Source: Azolla caroliniana (lineage: Eukaryota; Polypodiophyta). Taken from it: a stretch of DNA of 64,000 nucleotides. A model generated the notes under the pieces. That model saw only the letters and a list, made by a program, of their open reading frames with translations, ran no database searches and was not told the DNA's origin. The stretch covers positions 8,246,001 to 8,310,000 of the forward strand of contig JBHGNT010000006.1 in assembly GCA_043228905.1 (NCBI GenBank), given 5' to 3'. Below are positions 31,554 to 43,713 of this stretch, one piece after another; within the stretch, counting starts at the first letter, position 1, and each line of letters opens with the position of its first letter. The position numbers were made by a program, and so were the translations under genes.

Positions 31554-32956
31554 TGAACCTTAGTTTAACACTATCCCATGTGACCAATATGAATTAGACA
31601 CACCTGTTTTCGTCTATTGCCTTCCTTTTTCTTGCCTCTAGAGTGTTATCCTTTACTACCAATGCTATGACCCTTTTCTTTATCTTTCTTCTAGACTTAT
31701 CTCTTTACTACAAACTTTTACAGAATGTCAATCATCTAGACTATCCAAGTTTACTTGCCATTCACTTTCAATCTAGTGCACTACTGCATACACACATTCC
31801 AATGATCCCACTTGCAATTCCACTCTGAATTGAGATGTTCATTACCAAAATTCTTGAATATGGAGTCACGTAATTCACATTTGACCTGCAACAATAATAA
31901 AATCAAGGGAAAAGTACCGGGAAAAGATCAGAAATATATATTTTGAAGTATTAAAAGGAGTGTAGTATCTGCATCACTCCTCTCACGTAAACGAGGTTGT
32001 GGCTTTAATCAAAATCACGAAAAATTGGCATGAAATCATTAACCAACATCTAGGAATTGAACTATTTATATATACATCCATCTGTCCATCTATACTATAT
32101 ACATATAATATACATAGGTTGTCATCCTCCATGCTAAACATTTCTCACAAACACGTGTTAAATAATGACCAAATCACGTTCGCACTACAACGTAAGCCCG
32201 ACAAAATTGATAAAATCATACGTACACCAATCAATACAGTTGGAAATTACAATACTGATCTCATCAATGAACACTATGGTAACACCTTTTTATTGAAATT
32301 ACTGGCAATAATATATTTATTGCATTATACACTCTCAAGTATATACATAATACACTCTCATGTAGTTAACAATATTGAAATTGGCAGTCAAGAATCAGTG
32401 CAATTCACTATGTTTTTGAATCGTGATCAAATCAGTGATGGATAGTTCCCAAAAATTTACTTCCATTATTTTCTATTCGGTAATATAAAATAGACTTATA
32501 AACCACAAGAATCAGCGCTCACTCTGAATCATGAATATGGTGATCAGAGGATTGCGATGAGCCTCCCTAAAATCTAGTGTAAAATTATAACTGGTACAAG
32601 AATCAACAGTCACTCTGAATCACGATCAAATCAGAGGATTGTCATGAAATTCCCTAACTAATATCTACTGATCACTAGTATTCATGGCCTAAAATAATCA
32701 TGAAACTTAGTAGCTAGAATTTTTCCGCATCAGGAACAAGAAATATTCATGAAATCAACATGATCAAGCGTATAAGAAGCAACTGAACACAAGAATCAAC
32801 ATATTTCAGCCTCGATCATGAAATGGTCGAAGGATTGTACTGAAATTCAATGTTTAATTTATTCAGGCCTCCGAGTGTAGTATAATAATTTATCTAAGGC
32901 AGTCTATTCAGACTGTAAATCATGAATAGCAAGAAGTTAGCCCTTAATATATAAGT
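31554..32956. other. Intergenic AT-rich sequence with a short duplicated block
   Basis: Contains a roughly 108-bp degenerate duplication: the phrase CACTCTGAATCA followed by ATCAGAGGATTG occurs at about 32518-32552 and 32625-32641, with the block ending TCCCTAA each time. An open frame at 31999-32445 has no recognisable protein character. Confidence 0.6.
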
Positions 32957-33685
32957 TCAGTTGTCATCCATATCATGAAGAATATTTATGGATAAGTGGT
33001 ACCTCTCTCTGTAGTATTGCTCTAATTCTTGCATGCTGAGGTCATTTGAAGGAGGATCACCATGGCCAATAAGCCAAAGCAAACGTTCGAAAGGATCAAG
33101 TTCAAAAGGAAGGTTGAGACCTCCTTTCTGACTAAATCCAAACTCTTCTTTCGATTTTTCGAGAAGAAGACGAAATGCAGGATGATTCAAGTAAGATGCA
33201 GGGATGACGAAACGTTTCCTTTCTCGTCCTGCATAAACTGACACAAAACCTTGTGGGGCAATATAGCTGTGATTAGAGGTTTGACAAGATTCTGAAGCAC
33301 GATACATATTGTCACCTTGTTTTATTATAGCATCACAAGATGAAGAATAAGAAGGATCTGAGCAAGAAGAAATCAAGCGTGGAATCCATCCATGTAATAT
33401 ACTGCTGACGACATGGCCGTCAGAATATACTGATCTTGCTACTGGTGTTTGATCTTCGGATATTCTTCCCGAGGAGGATCTACTGCTAATATTGCTGCTC
33501 ACAACGACTGCTTTCTTCAGTTTGGAGACGAACTTCTTGACAGTAGAGATATTAAGGCGATGGGGAAAGCTATGCATATGGCCATGTTCATGGTCATAAC
33601 TATGGTTATGGCTAAAATGGTCATTGTTGTGGTTATAGCTTTGGTTGTGGTTATGGTTACGGCGAGGTTGCTTGAGAATCGCCAT
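32957..33685 (-). CDS. SAUR-family (small auxin-up RNA) protein
   Basis: 242-aa intronless ORF. The start chosen is the ATG at 33685 (MAILKQPRRN); the frame is open upstream but has no better ATG. The N-terminus (about 8-45) is unusually rich in His, Asn and Tyr. A basic, Ser-rich linker follows. The SAUR domain spans about residues 145-206: GFVSVYAGRERKRFVIPASY, HPAFRLLLEKSKEEFGF, LPFELDPFERLLWLI. SAURs are auxin-responsive regulators; characterised members inhibit PP2C.D phosphatases and so activate plasma-membrane H+-ATPases in cell expansion. At 242 aa it is longer than the typical 90-150 aa, like the long-N-terminal SAUR group. Lack of introns fits the family. Confidence 0.9.
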   Translation of the reverse strand: MAILKQPRRNHNHNQSYNHNNDHFSHNHSYDHEHGHMHSFPHRLNISTVKKFVSKLKKAVVVSSNISSRSSSGRISEDQTPVARSVYSDGHVVSSILHGWIPRLISSCSDPSYSSSCDAIIKQGDNMYRASESCQTSNHSYIAPQGFVSVYAGRERKRFVIPASYLNHPAFRLLLEKSKEEFGFSQKGGLNLPFELDPFERLLWLIGHGDPPSNDLSMQELEQYYRERYHLSINILHDMDDN

Positions 33686-34589
33686 GATGAAGATAAGGAA
33701 AAAGACTAGAAACTGTTCATTACTTGATGGGGGATAAAAGTTATGATTTCTTGCAAACACAATCCTTGAGAAACATCATGAAGAGGGCAAGGAAGAAGAG
33801 GTCATTACTAGACCGTTGATCACCACTTCATGCAGACGAACGTTATGGTTTTGGTTTATCGTATCTCATAAAAGAAATCCTTTTCCTGTTGTCTACTGAT
33901 TCGGTTGGCTGTATCACTTGATTTTGCGAATGTGATGATGCTAAATAAGAAACGGTTGATGAAGAAGCGTAACGGAAAGAGAGAGACAGAGACATAATGA
34001 GAAACATAAAGCGAGAAAGGTCATAATTTCTTTCAAATCAAAATTTATTCTGTCTGAGAGAAATAGCTGATGCAGTATGGTTGTGAAGACGCTGAATGAC
34101 AGTAATAAAAACAAAATGTTTGGATATGAAAAGGAGGAAAGGTTTCTTATAGAGGAAGAGGTATAGTCATTATGATCTTCTAGAGAAGATTTATCATTCT
34201 AGACTAGTAGCATCATTATGATTCAGAAGAACATACAGATTAAGATGAAATCAGAGACCGTTCAAGGAAAGATAGTTAATTTTTTTGTGACAAACAGAAG
34301 CTAAATCCATCGCTTGCAAATTATCTGATACTTGGAAACAGGTGAACGGTTACTGTTGGATATTGAAGGCCATGGTTCGTCTTCATGGTAAATCCTTTCT
34401 GATCTTTCTCGTTGTTTTTTAAAGTAACGACCTCGGACCGAATGTATTAACAAATATCGTTGCTAAAGATTAATCTGCTGAGACAATTTAATGCGGACGG
34501 AGAGGAGATGACCACAATCAGGTTGAAAGGAGTGACTGAGATGTTCTGCGAAAAAGGAGAAGAAGAAAGAGAATTTCAAAAGCAAATTA
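33686..34589. other. Upstream region of the SAUR gene
   Basis: AT-rich, probably 5' UTR and promoter of the minus-strand SAUR gene. I see no confident auxin-response TGTCTC pair or clear TATA box that I would stake a position on. Confidence 0.4.
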
Positions 34590-34990
34590 ACGAATGAGAA
34601 GAAGCAGAAGAAGAAACCATCGATTCTTTTGTACGCTCTTTTTTTTCTTTCTATAAAAAAGAAGATGAAGATGTTGATTATGATAAAAATCTAAATTTAA
34701 ACGAAGAAGAAGAATCAACAGACAGACACCATGATTTATTGCTTACGTTTTCTCTTTCTTTCGTGCGGCGAAGGATATGACGACGATGACAAAGTTTGAT
34801 GAAAAAAAGAAACTTCAAACGCAGAAGAAGCAGAAGCCATGGATTTTACATCTTACCTTCTTCCTTTCTTTCTTGTACTTCACAGTGATGATGACGACCC
34901 CGACAAAAATATAAACCAAGAAGAAGAAGAAGAAGAAGAAGCCATGGATTCCTTCTTTCTTTGATGTTACAGAAGAAGTCTGAAGAAATA
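34590..34990. repeat. GAA-rich degenerate tandem repeat upstream of SAUR
   Basis: Four units of about 60-120 bp, each starting with a GAAGAAGAAGCAGAAG-type run. The run is followed by a CCATCGATTC / CCATGGATT word, a TTTCTTTCTTTC pyrimidine run and a GATGATGACGA-type run. Units begin near 34590, 34699, 34818 and 34919. Confidence 0.6.
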
Positions 34991-36917
34991 CGAAGCAAAG
35001 CAACTCAAAAATCAAATAAAATATCAGATGCGGCTCTCTCCACTAATTATTAATTACTAATTAATTAAAATATTATTCCCGCCGCTTTTTCAGAAATAAT
35101 AAGTGGAAAAATATATTCAAAAATAAATTTGAGAGAGAAAAATAGATTCGTACACTGAAAAATAAAAATAAAACTTTTAGATATAAAATGGAAAATAAAT
35201 CAGACGAAATATCTCCCAAGATTACATGATAAGAGTTTTTTTTCTTTAAAGAAAACAAAAAACTTTTGAGTGGTCTAGACTCTATTCTTCTGCAGGATGG
35301 CAAAAAATAGGAAATAAAAAAGGCCTAAATCAGATTTGCTAGAGCTTTTAGCGTTTCTTTTTTTGCACTAGCTTCAGTATTTTTAGTAGCATTTTTACCT
35401 TTTGAGATCGTATTTAGTCAAGAAACCCAAAAGTTTGGCGTCAGGACTTTTACTCTCTCTTTTTCTCTTAAACAAAAAGTCCATGTACCATGACCCAAAA
35501 CATAGTATGAACCATACGTACCCTAATTGCATTTACATTCGAGAATGTTTCAATCATTCGAGTATGGTTAACACCTTGGAAGTATGGTAAATACCATACT
35601 TCTGTATTCATTATTTATTATAAAGTAATTTTGTTTTTTAAAGTAAGAAATTTAAGGTTTAAAATGTAATTAAAAAAAACCATAAGAATGTTTTGATAAC
35701 ATACGCATTCGTTTTCGTTCGTATGGAAAAGAATGTGCTGATGCATTCGAGTGTATTACGTACTATGAGCCCAAAATATGTTGGCCCAACCCTAAACCCT
35801 CTTTCTTGGCCAAATATGAATCATTCTACGTGCACATCACATGGTTCATATTTGCAAACAAAACACACAAGCACCTATGTCGAGTTCAAAGCAGGCACAC
35901 ACTATACTCATGCACCAAGGGATTGGGTGCTTGTAAGTTGTAACATAACCGTTAATCGAAAGGACTTGTTTTGTTCCACGGTTTTCTTAACATTAATTTC
36001 GTTTGTAAAATTGGATTGTGCATTGGACCAACATATTTGGTCAATCTCTCTTTCCTCCTCTCCAAATGGACTCTCAGATTTTCTTCTAGTGCCATGAGGA
36101 GGAGGAGGACTCCCTTGTAAATGCATGCTATATAAACATTGGAGATGCATTATACTCAAATTGATTATTGCACCGTGTCATACAGTTTGTGTTGTTTTTA
36201 GATCATGAAGCAATTGCTTCACGACAATGAAACAATCACTAACCAAAATATGTCCACTACCTACGTTTTGGTCACCATACAAAACTTAATTGTGGGACAT
36301 TACATCACATTCTTGTAACGCCTTCTTTCACCTCCTAAGATTGGCACATCCATGTAAAATCTTGTTCCTCTTGTTCATAATATAGATTCATTTTCTTCTT
36401 GCTCTCTATCCTAGTTCAGTCCAATTTTTCAATTCAACTTGTAATAGTTTGAAATAATGATTTTTAATTAGAGAATACCTTCTCTATATGTTGCGCACCA
36501 TTGTGTCTGGTTGTCACTTGGCCATCATGCATAACTTAGGAGTTTCACAATAGCTATTGTGTAAGATGTTATGATACATAATAGTATAAAATATTATTAT
36601 ATATGAAAATTTTTAAAGCATTGCCATAATAGCCTTTTGCTCGAGCCTTGGAATTGTAATATAGAGGTCATTATGACCTTTTGTGATATGACACTTATTG
36701 GACTATCATAGTCTATTGTAGCTTTTATTGGGAGGAACTTAAAACTTCCATTGAACTTGTTTGAAAACAAGATTCTTCCACTATCGCAAGAAGAAATAGA
36801 TAGTGATCAATAAAGTTTATCAAATGCTAATAAATAAAGTGCAGCTTATTGACCCAAGAATCTAGTTCGGTGTGTATAAATCAATGCTACTTAAATTACT
36901 CATTCAATGGGGATATC
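34991..36917. other. Intergenic sequence
   Basis: No convincing gene. A perfect 11-bp inverted repeat (GAAGTATGGTA, AA, TACCATACTTC) lies at 35579-35602. A palindromic GAAGCAATTGCTTC at about 36206-36219 is echoed near 59475 in GTGAAGCAATTGCTT. Both are too short to define an element. Confidence 0.5.
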
Positions 36918-37075
36918 GAATTGTTTGTGTTTTAAGTCACTAGTGCAAGAGGCTATTGCCAATATAATGTAACAAACTATGAGTATAGATTATGTGAATT
37001 GTTTGTGTTTTAAGTCACTACAAGGCAAGAAGATATTGCCAATGTGATGCAAACTATGACCATGAATTATGTAAT
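36918..37075. repeat. About 78-bp tandem duplication
   Basis: GAATTGTTTGTGTTTTAAGT and the following ATTGCCAAT and CAAACTATGA words appear twice, 78 bp apart, with scattered differences. Confidence 0.75.
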
Positions 37076-37274
37076 TTTAGCTCTTCTTGGACTATATTGC
37101 GATCTCCCATATAATCTTTTATACATATGGTTTGTGTATTTTTCATATGGACACATGGCAAAATCTATGTGCTATTTCATTTTATTTTTATTTTCATGTG
37201 GGGATGTGGGGGTATCACATAACTCAAATTGCTTCCATGCAATCAAACTTGTCATGATCTTCGATATGGTTTTA

Positions 37275-38740
37275 TGATCCTGACACACGTAAGGTCTTCA
37301 TTGGTCATAGTGTTATTTTTTATGAGGTTGTTCTGAATGCTACATCATTTAGAAAGTACACTAATATTTTTCAAAGATCATGATCCAACCCATGCTCCAA
37401 TTTTAGATGTTGCCAAGGGAAGTAGATTGTCATGTTGCTAATATTTTTGAAAATGCAAAAGTGCCTCATACAAATCATGATAGATTTGATGATGATCTAG
37501 AAACAATCTTCAAGGAAATTGTATAAGAGAATGAATGTTTTTCTATGTTCCATTGGTTTTAAATCATTGCAGTAGGGTTCTAATCTTATTTCATTTTCAT
37601 TGTCCTCTATGATCTTGACAATATTCTTGGATGTAATGATACAAATCTTCTAATTACTGCTAAGACATAACTAGCATCAACATTTGAGATGACCCATCTT
37701 GGATATTATATCTAATTTTGTCTTGTCTTCACCACTAATTGTGACCATGATTCAAATGGATGGGTGCATTCCAATCACATAAATGCCATCCTAAAGATTG
37801 TGGACAAGTTTTCCCTATCACAATGCAAAGTAGTGGCATCCCTTTGATTATTTATTTAACAGATTTACATTTGCTTAACTTGCATTTTCCTGAAATGAAT
37901 CAAGAACAAGATATAATGAAATATATCTCCTACGCTACCTTGGTTAATTTAGGTCTTGAATATTTTGCTCATGCCTTTCATCTGAATATTTCATTTTCTA
38001 CTAGTCTTTTGGGATAATTGATACCTTAATGTTGGATATATATGTGCAGATTAGGCAAGATTCGATCATTAAATGTGATCTAAAAGTGAGAATTGTTACT
38101 ACCATTGGATTGTCTTTGGTCTCTTCGGCATGGAAGAAACAAAATTATGTTGTGATTTCTATTACAAAATCAAAATACATTGTGGCTTTCTTTTCTTCTC
38201 AAGAGTTAGTTCGGTTGACTCTGTGTGCAAATTTTGGATTTCCACCACCTCAATTTGTTTGATAATCAAGGTGCTAATCTATTTGTGAATGATCAACCAC
38301 TAAATTCTAAATATAAACACATAGAGATGCAGGATCTTTATGTTTGGGCATAAATTAAAGGGAAAAGTACCAGGATCCCCTGGAAGTTCGTCTATTTACA
38401 AGAATGCCCTTGGAAGTTCCAAATTTACCAAACTACTTTATAAAGTAATTATACACTCAAATCTACAAGCCCTATTTACCAAAGATGGAAGAAATGGACC
38501 CGAACTAGCCCTATTTACCAAAGATTTAAGTGTATAATTACTTTATAAAGTGTAATTTTTTGGACATAGCGGTAGTTTGGTAAATTTGGAACTTCCAGGG
38601 GTATCCTGGTACTTTTCCCTAAATTAAAAAGGGCACTGTTAAGATTAAATATTATTCTTCACATCTAATGCTTTTTTATATGTAAATTTACAAAGCACTT
38701 AGTGACAAGCCATTATCTGAACATAGCACTTGTTGATATG
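37275..38740 (+). pseudogene. Decayed Ty1/copia pol fragment interrupted by a MITE
   Basis: Translated pieces match copia landmarks in order: a DPDTRKVFIGHSVIF linker at about 37276, then a SAWKKQNYVVISITKSKYIVA segment (the SKKQ...STEAEY block of copia RNase H). This is followed by DNQGANLFVNDQPLN and KYKHIEM. The reading frame is broken by many stops. The MITE at 38359-38620 splits the last part; sequence after it (KGTVKIKYYSS) continues the fragment. Confidence 0.7.
38359..38620. mobile_element. MITE, copy A (262 bp)
   Basis: Terminal inverted repeats AGGGAAAAGTACCAGGAT / ATCCTGGTACTTTTCCCT extend inward for roughly 55 bp with mismatches. A TTACTTTATAAAGT-type core lies inside. Flanked by AAATTAA on both sides (38352-38358, 38621-38627), a 7-bp direct repeat. 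Non-coding. The target length hints at hAT-like or related transposases, but I cannot assign the superfamily. Confidence 0.85.
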
Positions 38741-39264
38741 TCTCTTACTTAGCTATATTTCTAATAGTTTTTTTCACAATATTTCAGTGCCTTGAGGGTA
38801 ACCATCCTCACAAAGGATAAATCTCCATCCTTCCTAAATCTCTCGACCTAAATTGTCGTTATAACAAAGACTATCAACAATGGTTAGCAACTCACTAATT
38901 GTCACTAGCCTTATGGAGAAAGACTCGGCTCTAGCCAGAAGATTGAAAGTCTTCGACCTTATGGTGGTCGGGAATACTTCCTTGGACAAATTCATGGTGT
39001 TCTCTCTAGAGAAAAGGAACAATGGCATAAGTAAGTAAAAGAATATTCACATTAGGGAGGTATATTGACTTGTGATCAGTTAGAAGAACATGCCACATTT
39101 CTATTAGGCATAAGCATCTATACAATGGAATGCTAGATGAATCAGTGTCTTACTGCAGTAACACACGATGTGACTCCATATGAACACTATAATTTATCGG
39201 AGGAAGCTAGATATATCACATCCTTAGCATTTAGATCATCCCTGCACCTCATGGGACCTTGCTT

Positions 39265-39880
39265 TCTTATTGTTATTACATTTTGAACTGTTGAAATTTG
39301 GCATGAAGGATCACAAGCCAATCATAACACTTCTCAACCATAGCTTGAAGATACAAATTGAATCGAGCTTCATATTTAGCAATCAAACACAATGTCGACA
39401 AATACTTAGAAGTCTTACTTACTTGAAATTCAATTGCCCTAACCTTAACTACAGAATCAAACTACATGAAATCATGCAACCATCAACCTTACTTGAAGGC
39501 TACATAGAAGCCAATTGGATTGGTATCTTAGTGGATCACCAATCAACGTCAGTCTTTGTGAAATATTGTGGTGTAGCCATCACCATTCATGAGGCAATGT
39601 GGATCAAAAGGATCTTTAAAGACTTTTACATCCCAATCAATGGTTGATCAGTTCATCTAAAATATGACAATTCTAATAGTTTGCCATTGTCATGGAACAC
39701 CATGTTCCAATGCAAGGATGAAGCACATTGAGGTGCACTACCACTACATACAAGAGAGGATTGTCTCCGTAGACATAAATCTCCAACATATTTGTATATA
39801 TTGATGAATGTTTGATATTTGTAGCTTTAGTGCACATCTTTGGGCAATTTTCAACGGCTTTTAGCCTTTTCACAAGATGG
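39265..39880 (+). pseudogene. Second decayed copia fragment (RT end and RNase H)
   Basis: Readable copia blocks: LKFGMKDHKPIITLL, CRQILRSLTYLKFNCPNLNY, LEGYIEANWIGILVDHQSTS, EAMWIKRIFKDFY. After an offset comes a MKHIEVHYHYIQERI-like end at about 39718-39765. The order is that of the copia RT-RNase H C-terminus. Frames are broken. Confidence 0.75.
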
Positions 39881-42800
39881 TTTCCTTAGCTCGTTTAAGG
39901 GAAGGATCAATGGTTGGTCATTGACTTTGACAATTTGGTTTGGAAGTCTCTTTGGTTTCCTTTCCATCTACTTCGTATGTAACTATAGTCAATACACCTT
40001 TTTCTAACTAATGGAAGGATAATCTTTTTTGGGGAAAAAAATGTGAAGAAATTCGAAAACGGTTATTGTAAAGTAATTATCACAATGTAAAAAATCAACA
40101 GGATATTAGTAAATAAACATTACAATTGTTACCTCTATCCTTCACCTTACAACCTTAACCCAAAACAATGGTGACAAGATGGCATTGACCTTTATCTTTA
40201 TACTCTGAACTAGAGGGAGCACAAGCAACCCTAATGTAGTCATATAATTTCGTATGGGTTTATGCTAATTTCATGAAATATTGCATTGGTATTATGTTCC
40301 ATATCATTTTCATAGTGACCATAGCTACAAAAAATATCACCATGCATACCAATATTTGCAAATCCACCGTATAAGAACTAACTAAAACAATGTAAAATGG
40401 AACATACTCGTGGTCAAAGTTTGAGGAGTTGTTCAAACAATACAATCTTCCTTCTTGCCTAAAATGGTGGACATTGATTAAGACAGCTAACAAAGTATTG
40501 TTTATCACCAGACTTGTCATGATTTAGTTGGAGACTCACAAACGTGATGACTACAAGATTTGAACAAATGCAAATGATGCCCACTAGATTTCGAGCATAT
40601 TGCCTTGGCAACTCAAATTAGTTATCGAGTTCCTAGAATTTAGTGATGGTTCATGTCTAAGAAATCATGAAACCCTTCAAATAATATGAATAATGAAGAC
40701 CAAACAAATGCACTTATACAGACAAACTTTGAGAACATTACCCACCCACTCCTCTTGGTTCTAAAAATGTTGTACATACCATCGATGGATAGTGGCTTCT
40801 TTCAAGGATCGATACCAAATCAAAGATAACTTTTTTTCTAAATATTATAAGTGACAACAAGGTTCACTTGATGTAAAAAACAATACAAAGTGCAAAACAC
40901 TAATTGTAGCCAAATCATTAATGCCAATTTCCATTTGTTCACATCGAGGGTATCTCTAGACACATCTAATAATTGATGTTTCACACTATCCAACGCTACC
41001 ATGGGACTTAGAAGAAGCACTCTAAAATTAACAACTACTTGGTGTAACAACTAGATATCTAAGTGATGTTTAGGTGATGCATGAGCTCGAGACAACCAAT
41101 CTCTACTTGAGAAACAAAACTTTAATACGCCGATCTCATGTTGGGATGTCCTCACCTTGCATTATTAAATTCATAATCAAATTTGAATTTCTAGTACAAA
41201 CAAAATAAGGAAGGTAGTGCTAGAAATAGAATGTTTTGTCTTCCAACTCTATAAATTATCGTATTGTGTATACGTATAGAATAGAAACACGAAAAGATAT
41301 TGCATTTGAACTTTTAGGTCTCTACCTCTAAAAGCCTAGGTTTGCAAGTTGTGAATCATGCATGTTGACTTGATTGGATGTACTATTGTTTTGACACATC
41401 TCGTGTTTTAAAAATCGTTGACAAACTTGATTTGTTCTTACTTATCAAAATTATGTGAAACATCTCAACAAATACACATATCTCTTACCTATAGTGAGGT
41501 TTGGTTTGGAAGGTATCCCAAATTATGTTATCAAACATTCTCATCATGACTCACAACTTTGCCACATGTGCCAATTTATGTATTTTTAAAGAGAAATAAC
41601 TTGATGATGAACATGAATTGAGAATTAATGTTAATCCATGCAAAAGGCCATAAATGATATACCATATACATACTTCACTAAGTTGTACTTATAGATAGAA
41701 TACCATCACATATATTAACCTCGGAAAGAAAACTTTGTGCAATTGGTATCCTTTCCTCGAGGGTTTCTCCTTTGCCCACGAATCTTCGCTGGAAAGGTAA
41801 GTATATTTTCTATATAAATATTGTAGAAAACAAACCATATGTATGATGGGAAAGCAACAACCACAATTTTTAAATGAAAATAGAGAAACGTATGCATATC
41901 GTTATGTCGCGAAACTTAGTGTGGATAATTGTACATCTTCTTCATTAGCTAGTTGAAATACTTATGTTCACTATGGCCACACATCTAACTCACAATACAT
42001 TTGGAGGTTCTCATAGTAACTTATAGTTGTTCACAAGTTAGAAGTAACAAAATAAAATAGAATGATATGATTAGATATAGTTTGGTTGATGTCATGCATT
42101 ATGCAACATATTTTCATCCTCTCAACCATTTCACTAATATCAAAAAGTTTAACATGATATTCTTAGACCTCACTCCTTCGACAATTATCCTACATGTGCG
42201 AGATTTGAACATATGTGAGTAATGTCCAATAGATTTCAAGCATCTTGCATTAATTGCCCCTCAAGGTGGTTATTTGCTTCCGAAAATGGCTTTTCTACAA
42301 CGGTTTATTGATGCTTCATGTTCAAAAAGTTAGGAACCTTCACCAATTATAAGAATACCTAACAAGTTCTTGGGAACTCTATCACTTGCATATGAATGGG
42401 CTTCCAATATATTTTCCCCCCAATTTCTCATGTAAATTGATTTTTATGGCTAGCGTATTTTGTGCATATATATCCTATCAATATGACATGGCAAAGCCTA
42501 TACACCATTTCCTTTTTTCTTTGGCATATGTAAACTCTATTAGTTCGCATATGGATAGATGGATGAGCCCCTTAACATTGATTATGATTCTTGGTGTGCT
42601 TTCATCTTACATTTGTTGCGATAATCCCTACAATCATTGAAGTCATACTGTTGATGGCTTGTGAAGGCATAACAACAAAAGTTATTGATTGGTTTCAACA
42701 ACAAGGTTTGGATTTGTACGTCGAAGGAAGGCTTTATTTATATGAAACGACAAATAATTAATAAAGTGGAGAGTTATTGTAGTGTCGAGACTAATCCACC

Positions 42801-42963
42801 CAATTAACTAATCAAACATCATGAAGGAGTGATTAAGAAATAACAAGAGAGGCCCCAATTGTTGCAAAGCCTTTAATAGTTTAGGCCACATAAAAAATCC
42901 CCAGTAGGAGCCAAATTTGGATTGGGTATTGCCAGCTTGATCAAGGATTTTTAGAGCAACTAT
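39881..42963. other. Intergenic sequence with scattered degenerate repeats
   Basis: No gene recognised. About 39988-40035 (CTTTTTCTAACTAATGGAAGG ... TTTTTTGGGG and an A run, shortened here) resembles the 3' tail of the insert in the LINE at about 62860-62905. Segments near 40550-40690 and 42190-42340 share words such as AGATTTGAACA, (C/A)TAGATTTC(A/G)AGCAT and TTCATGT(C/T), suggesting an old dispersed repeat. Confidence 0.5.
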
Positions 42964-43713
42964 ATGTTTTCAAGTGCTAACGTGATGTGTGCCAAAAACC
43001 GTGGTATGTTCAAGACTCAGGGGAAAAAGTTTTTCTGGGCAGGAAAGTCTCAACTCCCAAGTCATGGGCCAATCGATGTGGAATACACAAGCAAGTATCA
43101 GCCTTACGTCGAAATGATGTTTCTTCTCGAGACCAAAAAGCGAAGATACCAAAGAACGCAAGCCCAAGGTCCCCTGCCTCCTTTAACAATCATGGCAGAA
43201 GGCCCGTGTGGGTCTTTTTATCGGCCGGATTGCAAGTGCGATGAGATACGAGAGATGGTGTGATCCGATCGGAACATCGAGAGATACAGAGAGGTTTGTT
43301 TTTTAATATATGTAGACGAGACCGTGGGCTCTCTTGGACAAAACGTTGGCCCAAAAGGATGGCTCCAAATAGCCTGGTCCTTGGGCGGACATTAGAGACA
43401 GTGAAAAGGCGCGGTCCGTGTGAAAACTACTGTTCCCTCTGTTCTTCTTCTTGTTGGCCTACCAATGCTCTCTCTCTCTCTCTCTCTCTGTTCCCGTCTC
43501 CCTCTCTCTCTCTGCTGATTCATCGCCATTGAATCTGCCCGTTTTCTGCTCCTCGATCCTCCTACCCCCAATTGCACATCGAACGATATGCCAAATTGTT
43601 GATGGTACTCTAAAATTGCCCGAAAATCGGCCAATTCCCGACGATTTAATCCTTCTTTGGAGGCCCTAAATCAAAAGAAAGTTTTCCCTTTTTGGGGCTC
43701 AAGATTTCATCCC
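42964..43713 (+). other. Promoter/5' UTR region of the heptahelical gene
   Basis: A TC-repeat stretch at about 43468-43517, frequent in plant 5' UTRs, precedes the ATG at 43714. A 99-codon frame at 42964-43263 has no recognisable domain and is probably chance. Confidence 0.45.

Noticed and set aside
31999-32445. 148-codon plus-strand frame
   Set aside because: No recognisable features, AT-rich codon mix, and it overlaps a degenerate repeat region.
33685-33760. Longer SAUR N-terminus
   Set aside because: The upstream extension has no ATG (it would begin at GTG) and encodes a hydrophobic stretch foreign to SAURs.
42964-43263. 99-codon frame before the HHP gene
   Set aside because: No family features, and it sits where promoter/5' UTR sequence is expected.
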